A stretch of DNA of 11,352 nucleotides from Candidatus Bathyarchaeota archaeon (lineage in GTDB: Archaea; Thermoproteota; DRAE01). How positions within the stretch are numbered: the first letter of the stretch is position 1; the number at the start of each line of letters is the position of its first letter. The position numbers and the translations under genes are program-made. Positions 1 to 7,221 of the stretch are shown in pieces. Where the stretch lies: NCBI GenBank assembly GCA_011041895.1, contig DRAE01000067.1:1-11352 (forward strand). Direction: 5' to 3'. The notes beneath the pieces were generated by a model. That model was not told the origin of the DNA. It saw only the letters and a list, made by a program, of their open reading frames with translations, and made no database searches.

Positions 1-531
1 AGGCTTCACATAGCTTACTGCAATAGCTGCAAGCTCTGGATTCATGTTCCATCTTCCACCAATTGGAACCATCATTAGGTCAGGCTTAAAGATCTCTCCT
101 ATGAGCTTCATGTCATAGAACAGCCCAGTGTCACCTGCATGATATATGGTTTTCCCATCGATCTTAACTATAGCTCCCGCCGGAGAACCTATTTCACTTG
201 AATGCCATGCTGGAACCAAGTGAACTATGACGTCGCCAACCTCAACTTTTCCATAGTAGTTCGTGCTCTCTGACTTAGCTCCCTCCTTTGAAGCATGCAC
301 AGCGATCTCATGAATCGCTATTATAGGGGCATCATTTCTCTTAGCGATTTCCACGCAGTCTCCATAATGGTCTCCATGATAATGCGTTACAACGATTGCA
401 GTGATCCCCTTGAGATCATCTACTTTGACTGGGCATATTGGGTTCCCGCTCACAAATGGATCGATGAGAACACTGGCTTTTTCACTATCTATTCTAAAGA
501 ATGCATGTCCAAGCCATGTAACCTTCACCAT
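1..531 (-). CDS. UPF0173-type metal-dependent hydrolase (metallo-beta-lactamase fold), 3' end outside the window
   Basis: 177 residues are visible from the ATG at 531-529; the C-terminal end (about 50 residues if it has the usual family length near 225) lies beyond base 1. The protein opens with VKVTWLGHAFFRI, as UPF0173 hydrolases do. The metal-binding set is intact: THYHGDH (H50, H52, D54, H55), H110 in PAWHSS, and HAGDTG with D134, as expected for a two-metal hydrolase. There is no signal peptide, so it is probably cytoplasmic. A GGTGGTG Shine-Dalgarno-like stretch sits directly before the ATG and supports this start. The family is related to RNase Z-like and L-ascorbate-6-phosphate lactonase-like hydrolases, but its physiological substrate is not known. 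The region upstream (to its right) is unusually rich in inverted repeats, listed separately. Confidence 0.9.
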   Translation of the reverse strand, partial: MVKVTWLGHAFFRIDSEKASVLIDPFVSGNPICPVKVDDLKGITAIVVTHYHGDHYGDCVEIAKRNDAPIIAIHEIAVHASKEGAKSESTNYYGKVEVGDVIVHLVPAWHSSEIGSPAGAIVKIDGKTIYHAGDTGLFYDMKLIGEIFKPDLMMVPIGGRWNMNPELAAIAVSYVKP

Positions 532-588
532 CACCACCTAAAAATACTAACACAATTGCCTAAATGAAACTTTCAGCGTGCTAACCTC

Positions 589-732
589 CGGTTATATGCA
601 ACCGTTCACCTAAACCGTGTCTTCATCTATCAGTTTGTATCGAACTGTATCGGACACGGTTTGGTTCATCACGGCTCTTTATCCTCTCCTCCCCGCCTAC
701 GGGAGCCGTAGCTCCCCTCAGCGAAGAGGAGA
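589..732 (-). ncRNA. Cluster of three hairpins, possible structured RNA or leader of the hydrolase gene
   Basis: Three inverted repeats lie side by side. Hairpin I is 589-593 with 600-604 (CGGTT/AACCG). Hairpin II is a perfect 10-bp stem, 612-621 with 653-662 (AAACCGTGTC/GACACGGTTT), enclosing a smaller stem 631-635 with 643-647. Hairpin III has an outer stem 686-691 with 726-731 (CTCCTC/GAGGAG), a short middle stem 694-697 with 720-723, and an inner perfect stem 701-706 with 711-716 around a CGTA loop. The middle stem gains a fourth, G.U pair only if the RNA is read from the minus strand, a weak hint of orientation. Parts of the segment are clearly richer in G+C than its surroundings, as often seen for structured RNAs in AT-rich thermophiles. 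In minus orientation it would lie about 60 nt upstream of the hydrolase start. It may instead be a relic end of an IS element. I cannot name an RNA family. Confidence 0.3.
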
Positions 733-779
733 TTCATCAAAAGTCCCCCTCACCTAGATCATCGAGTTCACCCCTACTC

Positions 780-959
780 CAAGACTATATACTACATAAA
801 AATTTACAAGTTTATGAGTTCAAAGCACTACTTATAAATCCGAAAGGAACAACCAGCTCCAAAGAACATGATGAGATAATGAGAAAATATGGTTTAGATA
901 GACATACAGCTTCAGCATACGTGATAGAATTGAGAGGTATAAAAAAAGCCATAATTTGA
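780..959 (+). pseudogene. tnpB: Decayed C-terminal fragment of an IS200/IS605-type TnpB
   Basis: Frame 780-959 encodes QDYILHKNLQVYEFK, then ALLINPKGTTSSKEHDEIM, then RKYGLDRHTASAYVIELRG, and stops at TGA 957-959. The order (Y-I-x-x-K-A/N, V-Y, INPKGTTS, then LDRHTASAY) matches the end of TnpB. There an invariant NPxxTS precedes the zinc ribbon, and a late Asp (here in LDRH) is the last RuvC residue. The usual CxxC...CxxC ribbon between them is absent, either deleted or lost in this TnpB subgroup. There is no start codon or recognisable N-terminal two thirds: upstream the frame stays open to about 585 but shows no TnpB similarity. No intact IS ends or TnpA were found. The name rests on motif recognition, so it is moderately sure. 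Confidence 0.55.
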
Positions 960-1071
960 TGCGGAAAGCTATAATCTAAGGTTTCAGCCCATCTCATATA
1001 ACATTTATTTCGAGAATCGTGAACCTTATTACTGGATAGAATCCGGATTAATCGAGGTAAGGTGATGGCCT
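960..1071 (+). promoter_or_regulatory. Upstream region of the C25 peptidase gene: weak TATA-like box and SD
   Basis: An AT-rich CATATAAC stretch at 995-1002 could serve as a TATA box, giving a transcript start near 1025 and a leader of about 45 nt. GAGGTAAGGTGATGG at 1054-1068 contains SD-like GGTGATG and ends just before the GTG at 1072. The ATG inside it (1065) is followed by an early stop (TAA after three codons), so the GTG is the working start. The promoter call is an inference from position and composition only. Confidence 0.3.
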
Positions 1072-4000
1072 GTGTTTAATGCTAGAAATTTCATGATATT
1101 GGTCACATGTTTTCTTGTAATGGCAATCATACTGAAACCGGGAGTATACTGCAATGCTTTACCAGAAGATGTTGAAATATATCGTTACGGTTCACTTTTA
1201 GTCACGTCATGCAATGATAGTGTGATTCTGAAATTCACTCCAAGCACACCTGAAATATTGTCCAGGAACGGTAGCTGTGTTATCGAGTTAGAGGATTGTA
1301 ATGTTGAAACCTACAGGGGATATATGATTCCCTACTTTAGCGCTGCGGTCTTACTTCCTCCAATATATTACAAGATAGAGTGTAAAATCCTAAATCTAAG
1401 AGCAAGGACATTGGTGGGAGAGTACACTATCGAGAGAATTCCTATATTAAATGGTCAGCATATGCTACAGGAAAAGGTTCCTCTTATCATGCCTTCAAAT
1501 CATGTTACCATTGGAAGAGTTATGCAGATGAGAGTATATAAAATCTTAAGGATATCTCTATTCCCCGTAGTTTACTCTGAAGCTACCCGAAAGCTCACTA
1601 TACTAAACGAGATAACTTTGCAAATTAGGTTTATAGGCGCCAAGAGCAAAGTGTTTCCAAGGCACCTATACTCCAAAGCATTCGAAAGAATCGTGGAGAA
1701 AACCTGTGTTAACAAGAACATGCTCAGAACATACATCTTTTCTTCAAGCGATATAAACACAAAAAGTAGCGAGGTCAAATATGTTATAATAACATCGAAC
1801 ACGTTAGCCTCTACCGTTGAGAGGCTTAAAGATCACAAGATTGAGAAAGGTTTAACAGCTCAAATATATACACTTGATTACATTTACCACAATTACCATG
1901 GGCGAGATTCCCAGGAAAAAATAAGGAACTTTTTGAAATATTGCTACAATAATCTTGGAACAGAGTGGGTGCTATTGGTAGGAGACTGGGACGTAGTTCC
2001 AATAAGAAAAGTATACAATCCAGAACCCTATCCTTACTTTGGCGATATTCCAACGGATTATTATTACGCGGATCTGACAGGTAATTGGGATTCCGATAAC
2101 GATAGAGTCTATGGAGAGTTTGAAGATAACGTTGATTGGGCTGCAGATGTATTTGTTGGAAGATTACCTGTACATTCGCCAGATGAGCTAAATATCTTGA
2201 TAGATAAGATAGTAACTTATGAAAATACTGTGCCTAGATCAGATGAATACTGGACTAGAAGGATGCTCTTTGCGAGCACTATCCTATGCTATAAGAACGA
2301 GTACCGTAATTTCCCTAAGACAGATGGTGCTACCGTATCAGAGTATATAATAGACAAATGTCTGCCAAAAGAATACACATACATCAGATTATACGAGAAA
2401 GAAGGGCTTTCCCCCTCTCAGTACCCCTGCGAGGATGCCCTAACTTACGAAAGCCTAGAGCATTACTTTTCGCAGGGTTTCGCTTGGGTTAGCGTCATAA
2501 GTCACGGATGGTATAACAGCACGTATAGGAAAATATGGGCATGGGATGATGGTGACTGTACTCCAAGCCACGAGAAGGGAGAGATCTCCTATATATCCTT
2601 CCTAGATACTCGCTTTCAGGTTACAAACTACGGTCATTTCTCGATAGCGTTCGTCGCAACGTGTCTCACAGCTTGCGTAGATTATTCCGATGATTGCCTA
2701 GGAGAATATCTTACAAAGCTCTCATATAGGGGTGCAATAGCATACGTAGGTGCGACAAGGTCATGTTGCTATGTACCTGGGTGGGAGTCATTAGGAGACG
2801 GTTGTATTCAAGATTTAATGTGCCTCTTTTGGAAAGCCATGTTTGAGCGGCACATTGAGATAAGGAAGCCTGGAGAATGCCTGTATGAAGCATTGTTCCA
2901 GTATTACCTGTATCATGGTGCAGGCAATTATTGTGATAGAATCGATCTTTTCTCTTTCATCCTCCTAGGAGACCCTGAACTTCACCTATGCGACGACGAT
3001 GAAGAACCTCCAAGCTTGTCTAATGCAGGGTCAGATGTCAACTTCTATGACAATATAAATGATGATTACCGTCTTTGGGTTACGGTGGAAGACCCATCCG
3101 GAGTATACAATGTCTGGTTCAAGTATAAGTTTGAAAATGGAATGTGGTCTGATTGGCAACCTTATTCATATAAAGTTGGCGATGCATACTACTTCTGCAT
3201 TCCTAGATTTATCTGGGAAAGTCATGTTGGCGAGAAGATATATTGGCAGGTTAAGGCGATGGATAATGACTGTGATCATGAGGATGACAGAGCTACAATT
3301 ATAAGTCAAGTATACATTGCTGAGGGTGTACAAGATGACGATTCACAACCTCCTGAAATATTTGATATCACAGTATTGGATGAGAATAACGACTCAATGA
3401 TTGACTCAACGGAGAAAATTAGAATAAAGGTTGAAGCAGAAGATAACTCTGGCATTTCTGAAGTTATCCTATTCTATGATTGGGATGGTGAACTATATTC
3501 ATCATGCTACACCCTACACCTCGAGCAGGTAGATAGTAAAACGTTTATGACAGAGGAACTTGGACCATTTCCATCATTTTCAGATCTAGTGTTTAAAATC
3601 GTGGTATATGACAACGATAATGATAGGGAAAATGACAGGCTTTCAACAGAGTCACAGATCATGAGATTTAAAGTGTATGCCGTGCTTCTAGTAAACGTTT
3701 ATGATGGAGATGGAGAGAGCATTTCAGATGCACTAGTGGTCCTTGAGAGAAATGGAAACGCTTACAGTAGCGCGTATACGGATGCCTCTGGGATGTTTAA
3801 GGCCTTTATTTCCTCAGCTGGAGACTATGACGTAAAAGTATTCTATTTAGGAATTCTCGTTGGGAGAACTCAAGTATCAATCCCAGAGGTTAGCTCGATT
3901 AGCATCAAAGCAGCAGTCTATGATTGGTGCCTCAATGTAGTGGATGCCAATGGTGAATCTATCCCAGGAATGAAGGTTGTAATAAAGTTACTCAATGGTA

Positions 4001-4563
4001 GCCATTTCATCTCTCTAACCACAGATGAAACAGGAAGATTGTATCTAGAGAACATCCCATCGACACAATACATCATTGAAGTTCATTGGATGAGAGCCAT
4101 TCTTGTATGCGACGCAATAATGTTGACAAGAGAAGATCAAGCCGATACAATATGGTGTCCACTTTTCAAATTAACTGTGCATGTAAAGGACTTCTTTGGA
4201 GTGGACATAGATGATGCAACAGTATCAGTGAGTTTCCCAAATGGTAGCCTGGTTATCCTTAAGACCACCTTGGGAGGCATGGCCAGTACATTATTGGCAA
4301 AGGGTGCTTACATTGTAACCATTAGATATGGGCGATTCGAGAAACAGATTGTACTAGCTATAGATCGTCCTAAGCGATTGACAGTTGTGTTGCCGCAGAT
4401 TCTATCCGTTAAAATAGGTAATACACTGCTACAACTGTCACCAACGGAGCTTTTATTAATCATTGAAATACTGATCATCAATATCACCTTCATACCAATA
4501 ATATGGAAAGGCGCTAAACCCAAATCACCGCCCCAATATCATTGGGCTGTTTCCTCCGACTAA
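1072..4563 (+). CDS. Secreted, membrane-anchored C25 (gingipain-like) cysteine peptidase with Ig-like and carboxypeptidase-regulatory-like domains
   Basis: The 1163-residue protein starts at GTG behind an SD. Residues 8-28 are a hydrophobic signal peptide (MILVTCFLVMAIILKPGVYC). Residues about 35-230 resemble the C25 propeptide, including the typical 'FPVVYSEATRKLTILNEITL' segment. Residues about 236-640 are the catalytic region, with VLLVGDWDVVPIR (near 300), DIPTDYYYADL (near 325), SHG with H478, ATCLT with C531 and LLGDPEL (631-637). H478 and C531 are the expected catalytic dyad. Two Ig-like domains (about 646-750 and 755-865) with acidic, possibly Ca-binding D/N clusters follow, then three CarboxypepD_reg/PEGA-like modules starting near 870, 950 and 1033. 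A hydrophobic helix (about 1127-1145) followed by a short basic tail looks like a C-terminal membrane anchor. It probably cleaves proteins at the cell surface, for feeding or surface-protein maturation. It stands alone, without an operon partner. About thirty cysteines are unusual. Confidence 0.85.
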   Translation: MFNARNFMILVTCFLVMAIILKPGVYCNALPEDVEIYRYGSLLVTSCNDSVILKFTPSTPEILSRNGSCVIELEDCNVETYRGYMIPYFSAAVLLPPIYYKIECKILNLRARTLVGEYTIERIPILNGQHMLQEKVPLIMPSNHVTIGRVMQMRVYKILRISLFPVVYSEATRKLTILNEITLQIRFIGAKSKVFPRHLYSKAFERIVEKTCVNKNMLRTYIFSSSDINTKSSEVKYVIITSNTLASTVERLKDHKIEKGLTAQIYTLDYIYHNYHGRDSQEKIRNFLKYCYNNLGTEWVLLVGDWDVVPIRKVYNPEPYPYFGDIPTDYYYADLTGNWDSDNDRVYGEFEDNVDWAADVFVGRLPVHSPDELNILIDKIVTYENTVPRSDEYWTRRMLFASTILCYKNEYRNFPKTDGATVSEYIIDKCLPKEYTYIRLYEKEGLSPSQYPCEDALTYESLEHYFSQGFAWVSVISHGWYNSTYRKIWAWDDGDCTPSHEKGEISYISFLDTRFQVTNYGHFSIAFVATCLTACVDYSDDCLGEYLTKLSYRGAIAYVGATRSCCYVPGWESLGDGCIQDLMCLFWKAMFERHIEIRKPGECLYEALFQYYLYHGAGNYCDRIDLFSFILLGDPELHLCDDDEEPPSLSNAGSDVNFYDNINDDYRLWVTVEDPSGVYNVWFKYKFENGMWSDWQPYSYKVGDAYYFCIPRFIWESHVGEKIYWQVKAMDNDCDHEDDRATIISQVYIAEGVQDDDSQPPEIFDITVLDENNDSMIDSTEKIRIKVEAEDNSGISEVILFYDWDGELYSSCYTLHLEQVDSKTFMTEELGPFPSFSDLVFKIVVYDNDNDRENDRLSTESQIMRFKVYAVLLVNVYDGDGESISDALVVLERNGNAYSSAYTDASGMFKAFISSAGDYDVKVFYLGILVGRTQVSIPEVSSISIKAAVYDWCLNVVDANGESIPGMKVVIKLLNGSHFISLTTDETGRLYLENIPSTQYIIEVHWMRAILVCDAIMLTREDQADTIWCPLFKLTVHVKDFFGVDIDDATVSVSFPNGSLVILKTTLGGMASTLLAKGAYIVTIRYGRFEKQIVLAIDRPKRLTVVLPQILSVKIGNTLLQLSPTELLLIIEILIINITFIPIIWKGAKPKSPPQYHWAVSSD

Positions 4564-4686
4564 TGTCTATGAAGAATTATCTGAAAATGACAAAAGTGCA
4601 TTGTAAGTCACATGAAGTTGCTATCGCTATAGTTCAAATGACGTGTCATGAACCCTAGAGATATCAGAGTTTTTAACAAACCCCAA

Positions 4687-4696
4687 CTTAATTATA
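4687..4696 (+). promoter_or_regulatory. TATA-like box ahead of the hairpin/C-D-like segment
   Basis: CTTAATTATA is followed at about 25-30 bp by the segment 4718-4785 with C/D-like motifs. The spacing fits an archaeal promoter that would start a short RNA there. This is inference from spacing alone. Confidence 0.2.
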
Positions 4697-4717
4697 GGTC
4701 TAGTTGTACTTTCTTTA

Positions 4718-4785
4718 TTGGATGATGAAGGTTTCGTCCTCCACTGAACTATGATGTCAGTAAGGGTGAAAGACATCATGATTAG
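4718..4785 (+). ncRNA. Candidate C/D-box-like small RNA or hairpin in the 4564-4842 intergenic region
   Basis: ATGATGA at 4722-4728 matches the C box. CTGA at 4744-4747 matches a D' box after a 15-nt interval. ATGATGT at 4751-4757 resembles a C' box three bases later. A matching terminal D box (CTGA) is missing, so the set is incomplete. The same segment holds a perfect 8-bp inverted repeat, ATGATGTC (4751-4758) with GACATCAT (4772-4779), around a 13-nt loop. It may simply be a hairpin, either regulatory or at the end of a transcript. Apart from this, the 279-bp gap between the peptidase and folP shows only AT-rich sequence and promoter-like boxes. Confidence 0.2.
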
Positions 4786-4811
4786 TAGTAGCCGGAGTCA
4801 CGTTTTCACAG

Positions 4812-4818
4812 TTAAATT
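4812..4818 (+). promoter_or_regulatory. TATA-like box of the folP-carS transcript
   Basis: TTAAATT at 4812-4818 lies 25-31 bp before the ATG at 4843. There is no Shine-Dalgarno sequence in between, which fits a leaderless archaeal mRNA and favours ATG 4843 over the TTG at 4834. Confidence 0.35.
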
Positions 4819-4842
4819 CTATTCTCGCTAAGTTTGTTCGAA

Positions 4843-5664
4843 ATGCACAGAATCTTTAGCAGACGAAGATTAACGATAATGGCAATTATTAACTTAGATC
4901 CCCGCTCGTTTTACAAGCCATCTATAAAGAAGATGCCGCCTCAAATAGTTGAAGCAGTTAAGTCGTCTCTGGATAATGGAGCTGACATCCTTGATATTGG
5001 AGCTGTTTCAACTGCCCCTCCCAAGATATATGGTGATCGTCCTGTCGTAAGTGAAGAGGAAGAATTGAAGAGAGTGAAGAATGCGTTAAAGTTGGTATTT
5101 AACTATTTCCCGAATGCTGTCGTATCAGTTGACACTCAGAGAGCACGAGTAGCTGAGAAAGCTCTTTCAATGGGTGCCCAGATCATAAATGACGTTAGCG
5201 GCTTCAAAAGCGATAATAGAGTAGCTAAGGTGGTTGCAGAATTTGACGCTCACTGTATTTTGATGGCTTGTAAAAGAAAGCCTGGAGACTGCTATACAAT
5301 CGATGAAGTGATGAAGGCCTTAATGGAAAGCGTTGAAATAGCAGTTAAAGCAGGAGTTTCAGAGGATAAGATCGCTATAGACCCTGGAATTGGCTTCGGA
5401 AAAGATCCTAGATGCGATCTTCATATATTAAGGCATCTCGATGCACTTAAGGTCTTTAGAAAGCCAATATGTGTTTCTCCATCGCGGAAATTCTTCATAG
5501 GAAATGTCCTTGGAGGAGTTCCGCCTGAGAAGAGACTATATGGTTCCCTTGCAGCAGTTGCAATAGCCGTATATAATGGGGCGACCATTATAAGAACCCA
5601 TGACGTTAAAGAGACGCTTGAAACGGCAAAAGTAGCACATGCAATAGGTAATCTAAAATGGTGA
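4843..5664 (+). CDS. folP: Dihydropteroate synthase-like protein (pterin-binding TIM barrel)
   Basis: The 273-residue protein has the normal DHPS length. The family couples a hydroxymethyl-dihydropterin diphosphate to an aromatic amine (p-aminobenzoate in folate synthesis). Pterin-pocket motifs are present in order: IINLDP with N17, ADILDIG with D51, SVDT with D97, IINDVSG with N116/D117, IDPGIGFGK with D180, SRKFFIG with R215/K216, and IIRTHDV near the end. Loops 1 and 2 differ from bacterial FolP: NLDPRSF replaces NVTPDSF, and VSTAPP replaces ESTRP, so the loop-2 Arg is Ala (A58). These loops contact the aminobenzoate side, so the aromatic substrate may differ, as in archaeal modified folates or methanopterin; this is inference. 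ATG 4843 is chosen for its leaderless promoter spacing; TTG 4834 would add three residues. The stop overlaps carS by 7 nt. Confidence 0.8.
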   Translation: MHRIFSRRRLTIMAIINLDPRSFYKPSIKKMPPQIVEAVKSSLDNGADILDIGAVSTAPPKIYGDRPVVSEEEELKRVKNALKLVFNYFPNAVVSVDTQRARVAEKALSMGAQIINDVSGFKSDNRVAKVVAEFDAHCILMACKRKPGDCYTIDEVMKALMESVEIAVKAGVSEDKIAIDPGIGFGKDPRCDLHILRHLDALKVFRKPICVSPSRKFFIGNVLGGVPPEKRLYGSLAAVAIAVYNGATIIRTHDVKETLETAKVAHAIGNLKW

Positions 5665-6266
5665 CTGCAAAAGATCTAGCGGCTATAATACTGCTAATGC
5701 TCTGGTATAGTACGCCGGCATATGCAACCAATGGACTTGCAGTTATACTAGGTAAAAACTCGAGACCAATTGATAACTATAAGGTTTTCATTGATGGCAG
5801 AAGAATCCTAGGCGACGGAAAAACTATTGGAGGCTTTATCGGAGGAACAATGGTTGGTTTTCTTGCAGCCATAGTTCAACTTCCATTCAGAGGCTTTATC
5901 CTATCCTTTGCGCTTAAGACTGCTGTTAGAGAGGGCATCTCCACCACTATAATATGCTATATACCCGATCTTATAGCGGCAACCTCCTTTTCAGCGTTTC
6001 TGCTGAGAGGATTTCTTCTCTCTCTTGGGGCAATACTTGGGGATGTGATAGGCTCATTCATAAAGAGAAGACTGGGACTAGAAAGAGGGGCTCCATGTAT
6101 TCCACTCGACCAGCTCGACTTCATAATATTTGCTCTCCTGCTAGCCAGCCTAGTGACGCCTATTCCCCTACAATACATATTGATATTTCTAGCAGTCACA
6201 TTTATTGCACATATCACAGCAAACTTCATAGCTTACAAGCTTGGCATCAAGGACAGCTTCCCATAA
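5658..6266 (+). CDS. carS: CDP-archaeol synthase (CTP:2,3-di-O-geranylgeranylglycerol-1-phosphate cytidylyltransferase)
   Basis: CarS transfers CMP from CTP to digeranylgeranylglyceryl phosphate, giving the activated lipid used to add all polar head groups in archaeal membranes. The 202-residue integral membrane protein has four to five hydrophobic segments. It carries the family landmarks: PAYATN (20-25), GDGKT (52-56), GAILGDVIGSFIKRRLG from G124 with D129, the LDQLDF segment near 152, and HITANFIAYKLG near the C-terminus. The ATG at 5658 sits inside the last codons of folP (overlap 5658-5664), so the two are very likely co-transcribed and translationally coupled. The length is typical and nothing is missing. 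Its presence is a strong marker for an archaeon. Confidence 0.93.
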   Translation: MVTAKDLAAIILLMLWYSTPAYATNGLAVILGKNSRPIDNYKVFIDGRRILGDGKTIGGFIGGTMVGFLAAIVQLPFRGFILSFALKTAVREGISTTIICYIPDLIAATSFSAFLLRGFLLSLGAILGDVIGSFIKRRLGLERGAPCIPLDQLDFIIFALLLASLVTPIPLQYILIFLAVTFIAHITANFIAYKLGIKDSFP

Positions 6267-6280
6267 AAATATTAAATATT
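6267..6280 (+). promoter_or_regulatory. AT-rich TATA-like element before the asparaginase gene
   Basis: The run AAATATTAAATATT, just after the carS stop, lies 30-43 bp before the ATG at 6310. No SD precedes that ATG, so a separate, short-leader transcript from here is plausible, although read-through from carS is also possible. Confidence 0.35.
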
Positions 6281-6309
6281 TCTACAACAATGTCGTTAGA
6301 TTATCAGCA

Positions 6310-7209
6310 ATGTACGCCATCATAGTTCATGGAGGCGCAGGAGTTAGAAAGATACCCAAAGACATACAAGAGCAAAGAGAGAAGGTTCTCAGGAAATCAT
6401 GTGAAACTGGAGCAGAGGTTCTGGCTAAGGGAGGCCATGCCCTAGATGCCGTTGAGGAAGCAGTCAAGGTTCTAGAAGATTCTTCATTGTTTAACGCTGG
6501 AACAGGCTCAGCTCTTACACTAACATCTGAAATTGAAATGGATGCTGCCATAATGGACGGTTCAACTTTAAAGGCTGGAGCCGTTGCATGCATTAGAAAC
6601 GTTAAAAATCCAATCTCCGTTGCAAGGAAGGTTATGGAGAAAACGTCGCATGTACTATTGGTAGGTGAAGGTGCAACTCTCTTCGCACGTAAAATGGGTT
6701 TTGAGGAATATGATCCACGCACAGATTACAGGGTCAAGCAGCTGAAAAAGTATTTCAAAGAGTGGCTTGAGGGAAAACTGGACTTCTACAGGGAAAACCT
6801 TGAAGTTGCAAAGCTGTACGTCAAAGAGCCTGGAACGGTTGGCGCAATTGCCCTAGACAAGAATAGAAACATTGCAGCCGGGACATCCACGGGAGGATTT
6901 GTGCTAAAGCTCCCTGGAAGAGTAGGGGATACACCGATCATCGGAGCTGGAATATATGCAACCAACATGGGAGCAGCTGTAGCAACTGGCCTTGGAGAAG
7001 CTATCATGAAGTTCTGCCTTTCCTTTCGGATAGTTTCCATGATTGAGAACGGGCTTCTCCCCCAAAAAGCTTGTGAGAAAGCACTTGAGGAGCTAACGCT
7101 TAGATTCGGTAGAAACACTGCTGGTGTAATAGCCCTAGACAAGCATGGAAATCTAGGTTACTGCTTTAACACATTAGGCATGGATATGGCTTATAGAGTG
7201 CACAGATAG
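6310..7209 (+). CDS. Plant-type L-asparaginase / isoaspartyl peptidase (Ntn-hydrolase, asparaginase-2 family)
   Basis: The 299-residue protein belongs to the Ntn-hydrolase family that hydrolyses L-asparagine and/or beta-aspartyl (isoaspartyl) dipeptides after autocleavage into two subunits. It begins AIIVHGGAG. The typical alpha-subunit segments ALDAVEEAV and FNAGTGSALT follow. The autocleavage site is PGTVGAIALD, making T176 the new N-terminal nucleophile of the beta subunit. GTSTGG and GDTPIIGAGIYA, which hold substrate-binding residues, come next, and the C-terminal GVIALDKHGNLGY is normal. E. coli IaaA is about 320 residues, so the length fits. ATG 6310 is preferred because HGGAG normally lies within the first ten residues; the frame extends upstream to 6241 only as overlap with carS. 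A role in clearing isoaspartyl damage would suit a thermophile, but that is inference. It is convergent with the kinase gene, 12 bp away. Confidence 0.9.
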   Translation: MYAIIVHGGAGVRKIPKDIQEQREKVLRKSCETGAEVLAKGGHALDAVEEAVKVLEDSSLFNAGTGSALTLTSEIEMDAAIMDGSTLKAGAVACIRNVKNPISVARKVMEKTSHVLLVGEGATLFARKMGFEEYDPRTDYRVKQLKKYFKEWLEGKLDFYRENLEVAKLYVKEPGTVGAIALDKNRNIAAGTSTGGFVLKLPGRVGDTPIIGAGIYATNMGAAVATGLGEAIMKFCLSFRIVSMIENGLLPQKACEKALEELTLRFGRNTAGVIALDKHGNLGYCFNTLGMDMAYRVHR

Positions 7210-7221
7210 ATATACACTATA

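Noticed and set aside
295..567. Open frame of 90 codons on the plus strand
   Set aside because: It is antisense to the metallo-hydrolase, whose motifs and SD on the minus strand are clear.
630..672. Minus-strand GTGATGA (666-672) and CTGA (630-633) as C and D boxes
   Set aside because: The 32-nt interval without internal D'/C' boxes does not fit archaeal C/D RNAs, and both lie in or beside the stem of hairpin II.
718..740. Minus-strand TTGATGA...12 nt...CTGA, resembling half a C/D-box RNA
   Set aside because: No C' or terminal D box follows at a normal distance, and the bases are better explained by the hairpin at 686-731.
812..997. 61-codon minus-strand frame
   Set aside because: It lies opposite the TnpB-like fragment, shows no family features and has no SD; the plus-strand reading explains the sequence.
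6241..6309. Upstream extension of the asparaginase frame to 6241
   Set aside because: Family members begin just before HGGAG, and the extension lies partly inside carS without an SD.
5954..6325. 123-codon plus-strand frame inside carS
   Set aside because: It overlaps carS out of frame, has low-complexity composition and no domain signal.
6327..7142. Two minus-strand frames opposite the asparaginase gene
   Set aside because: They are mirror frames of a gene with clear Ntn-hydrolase motifs.
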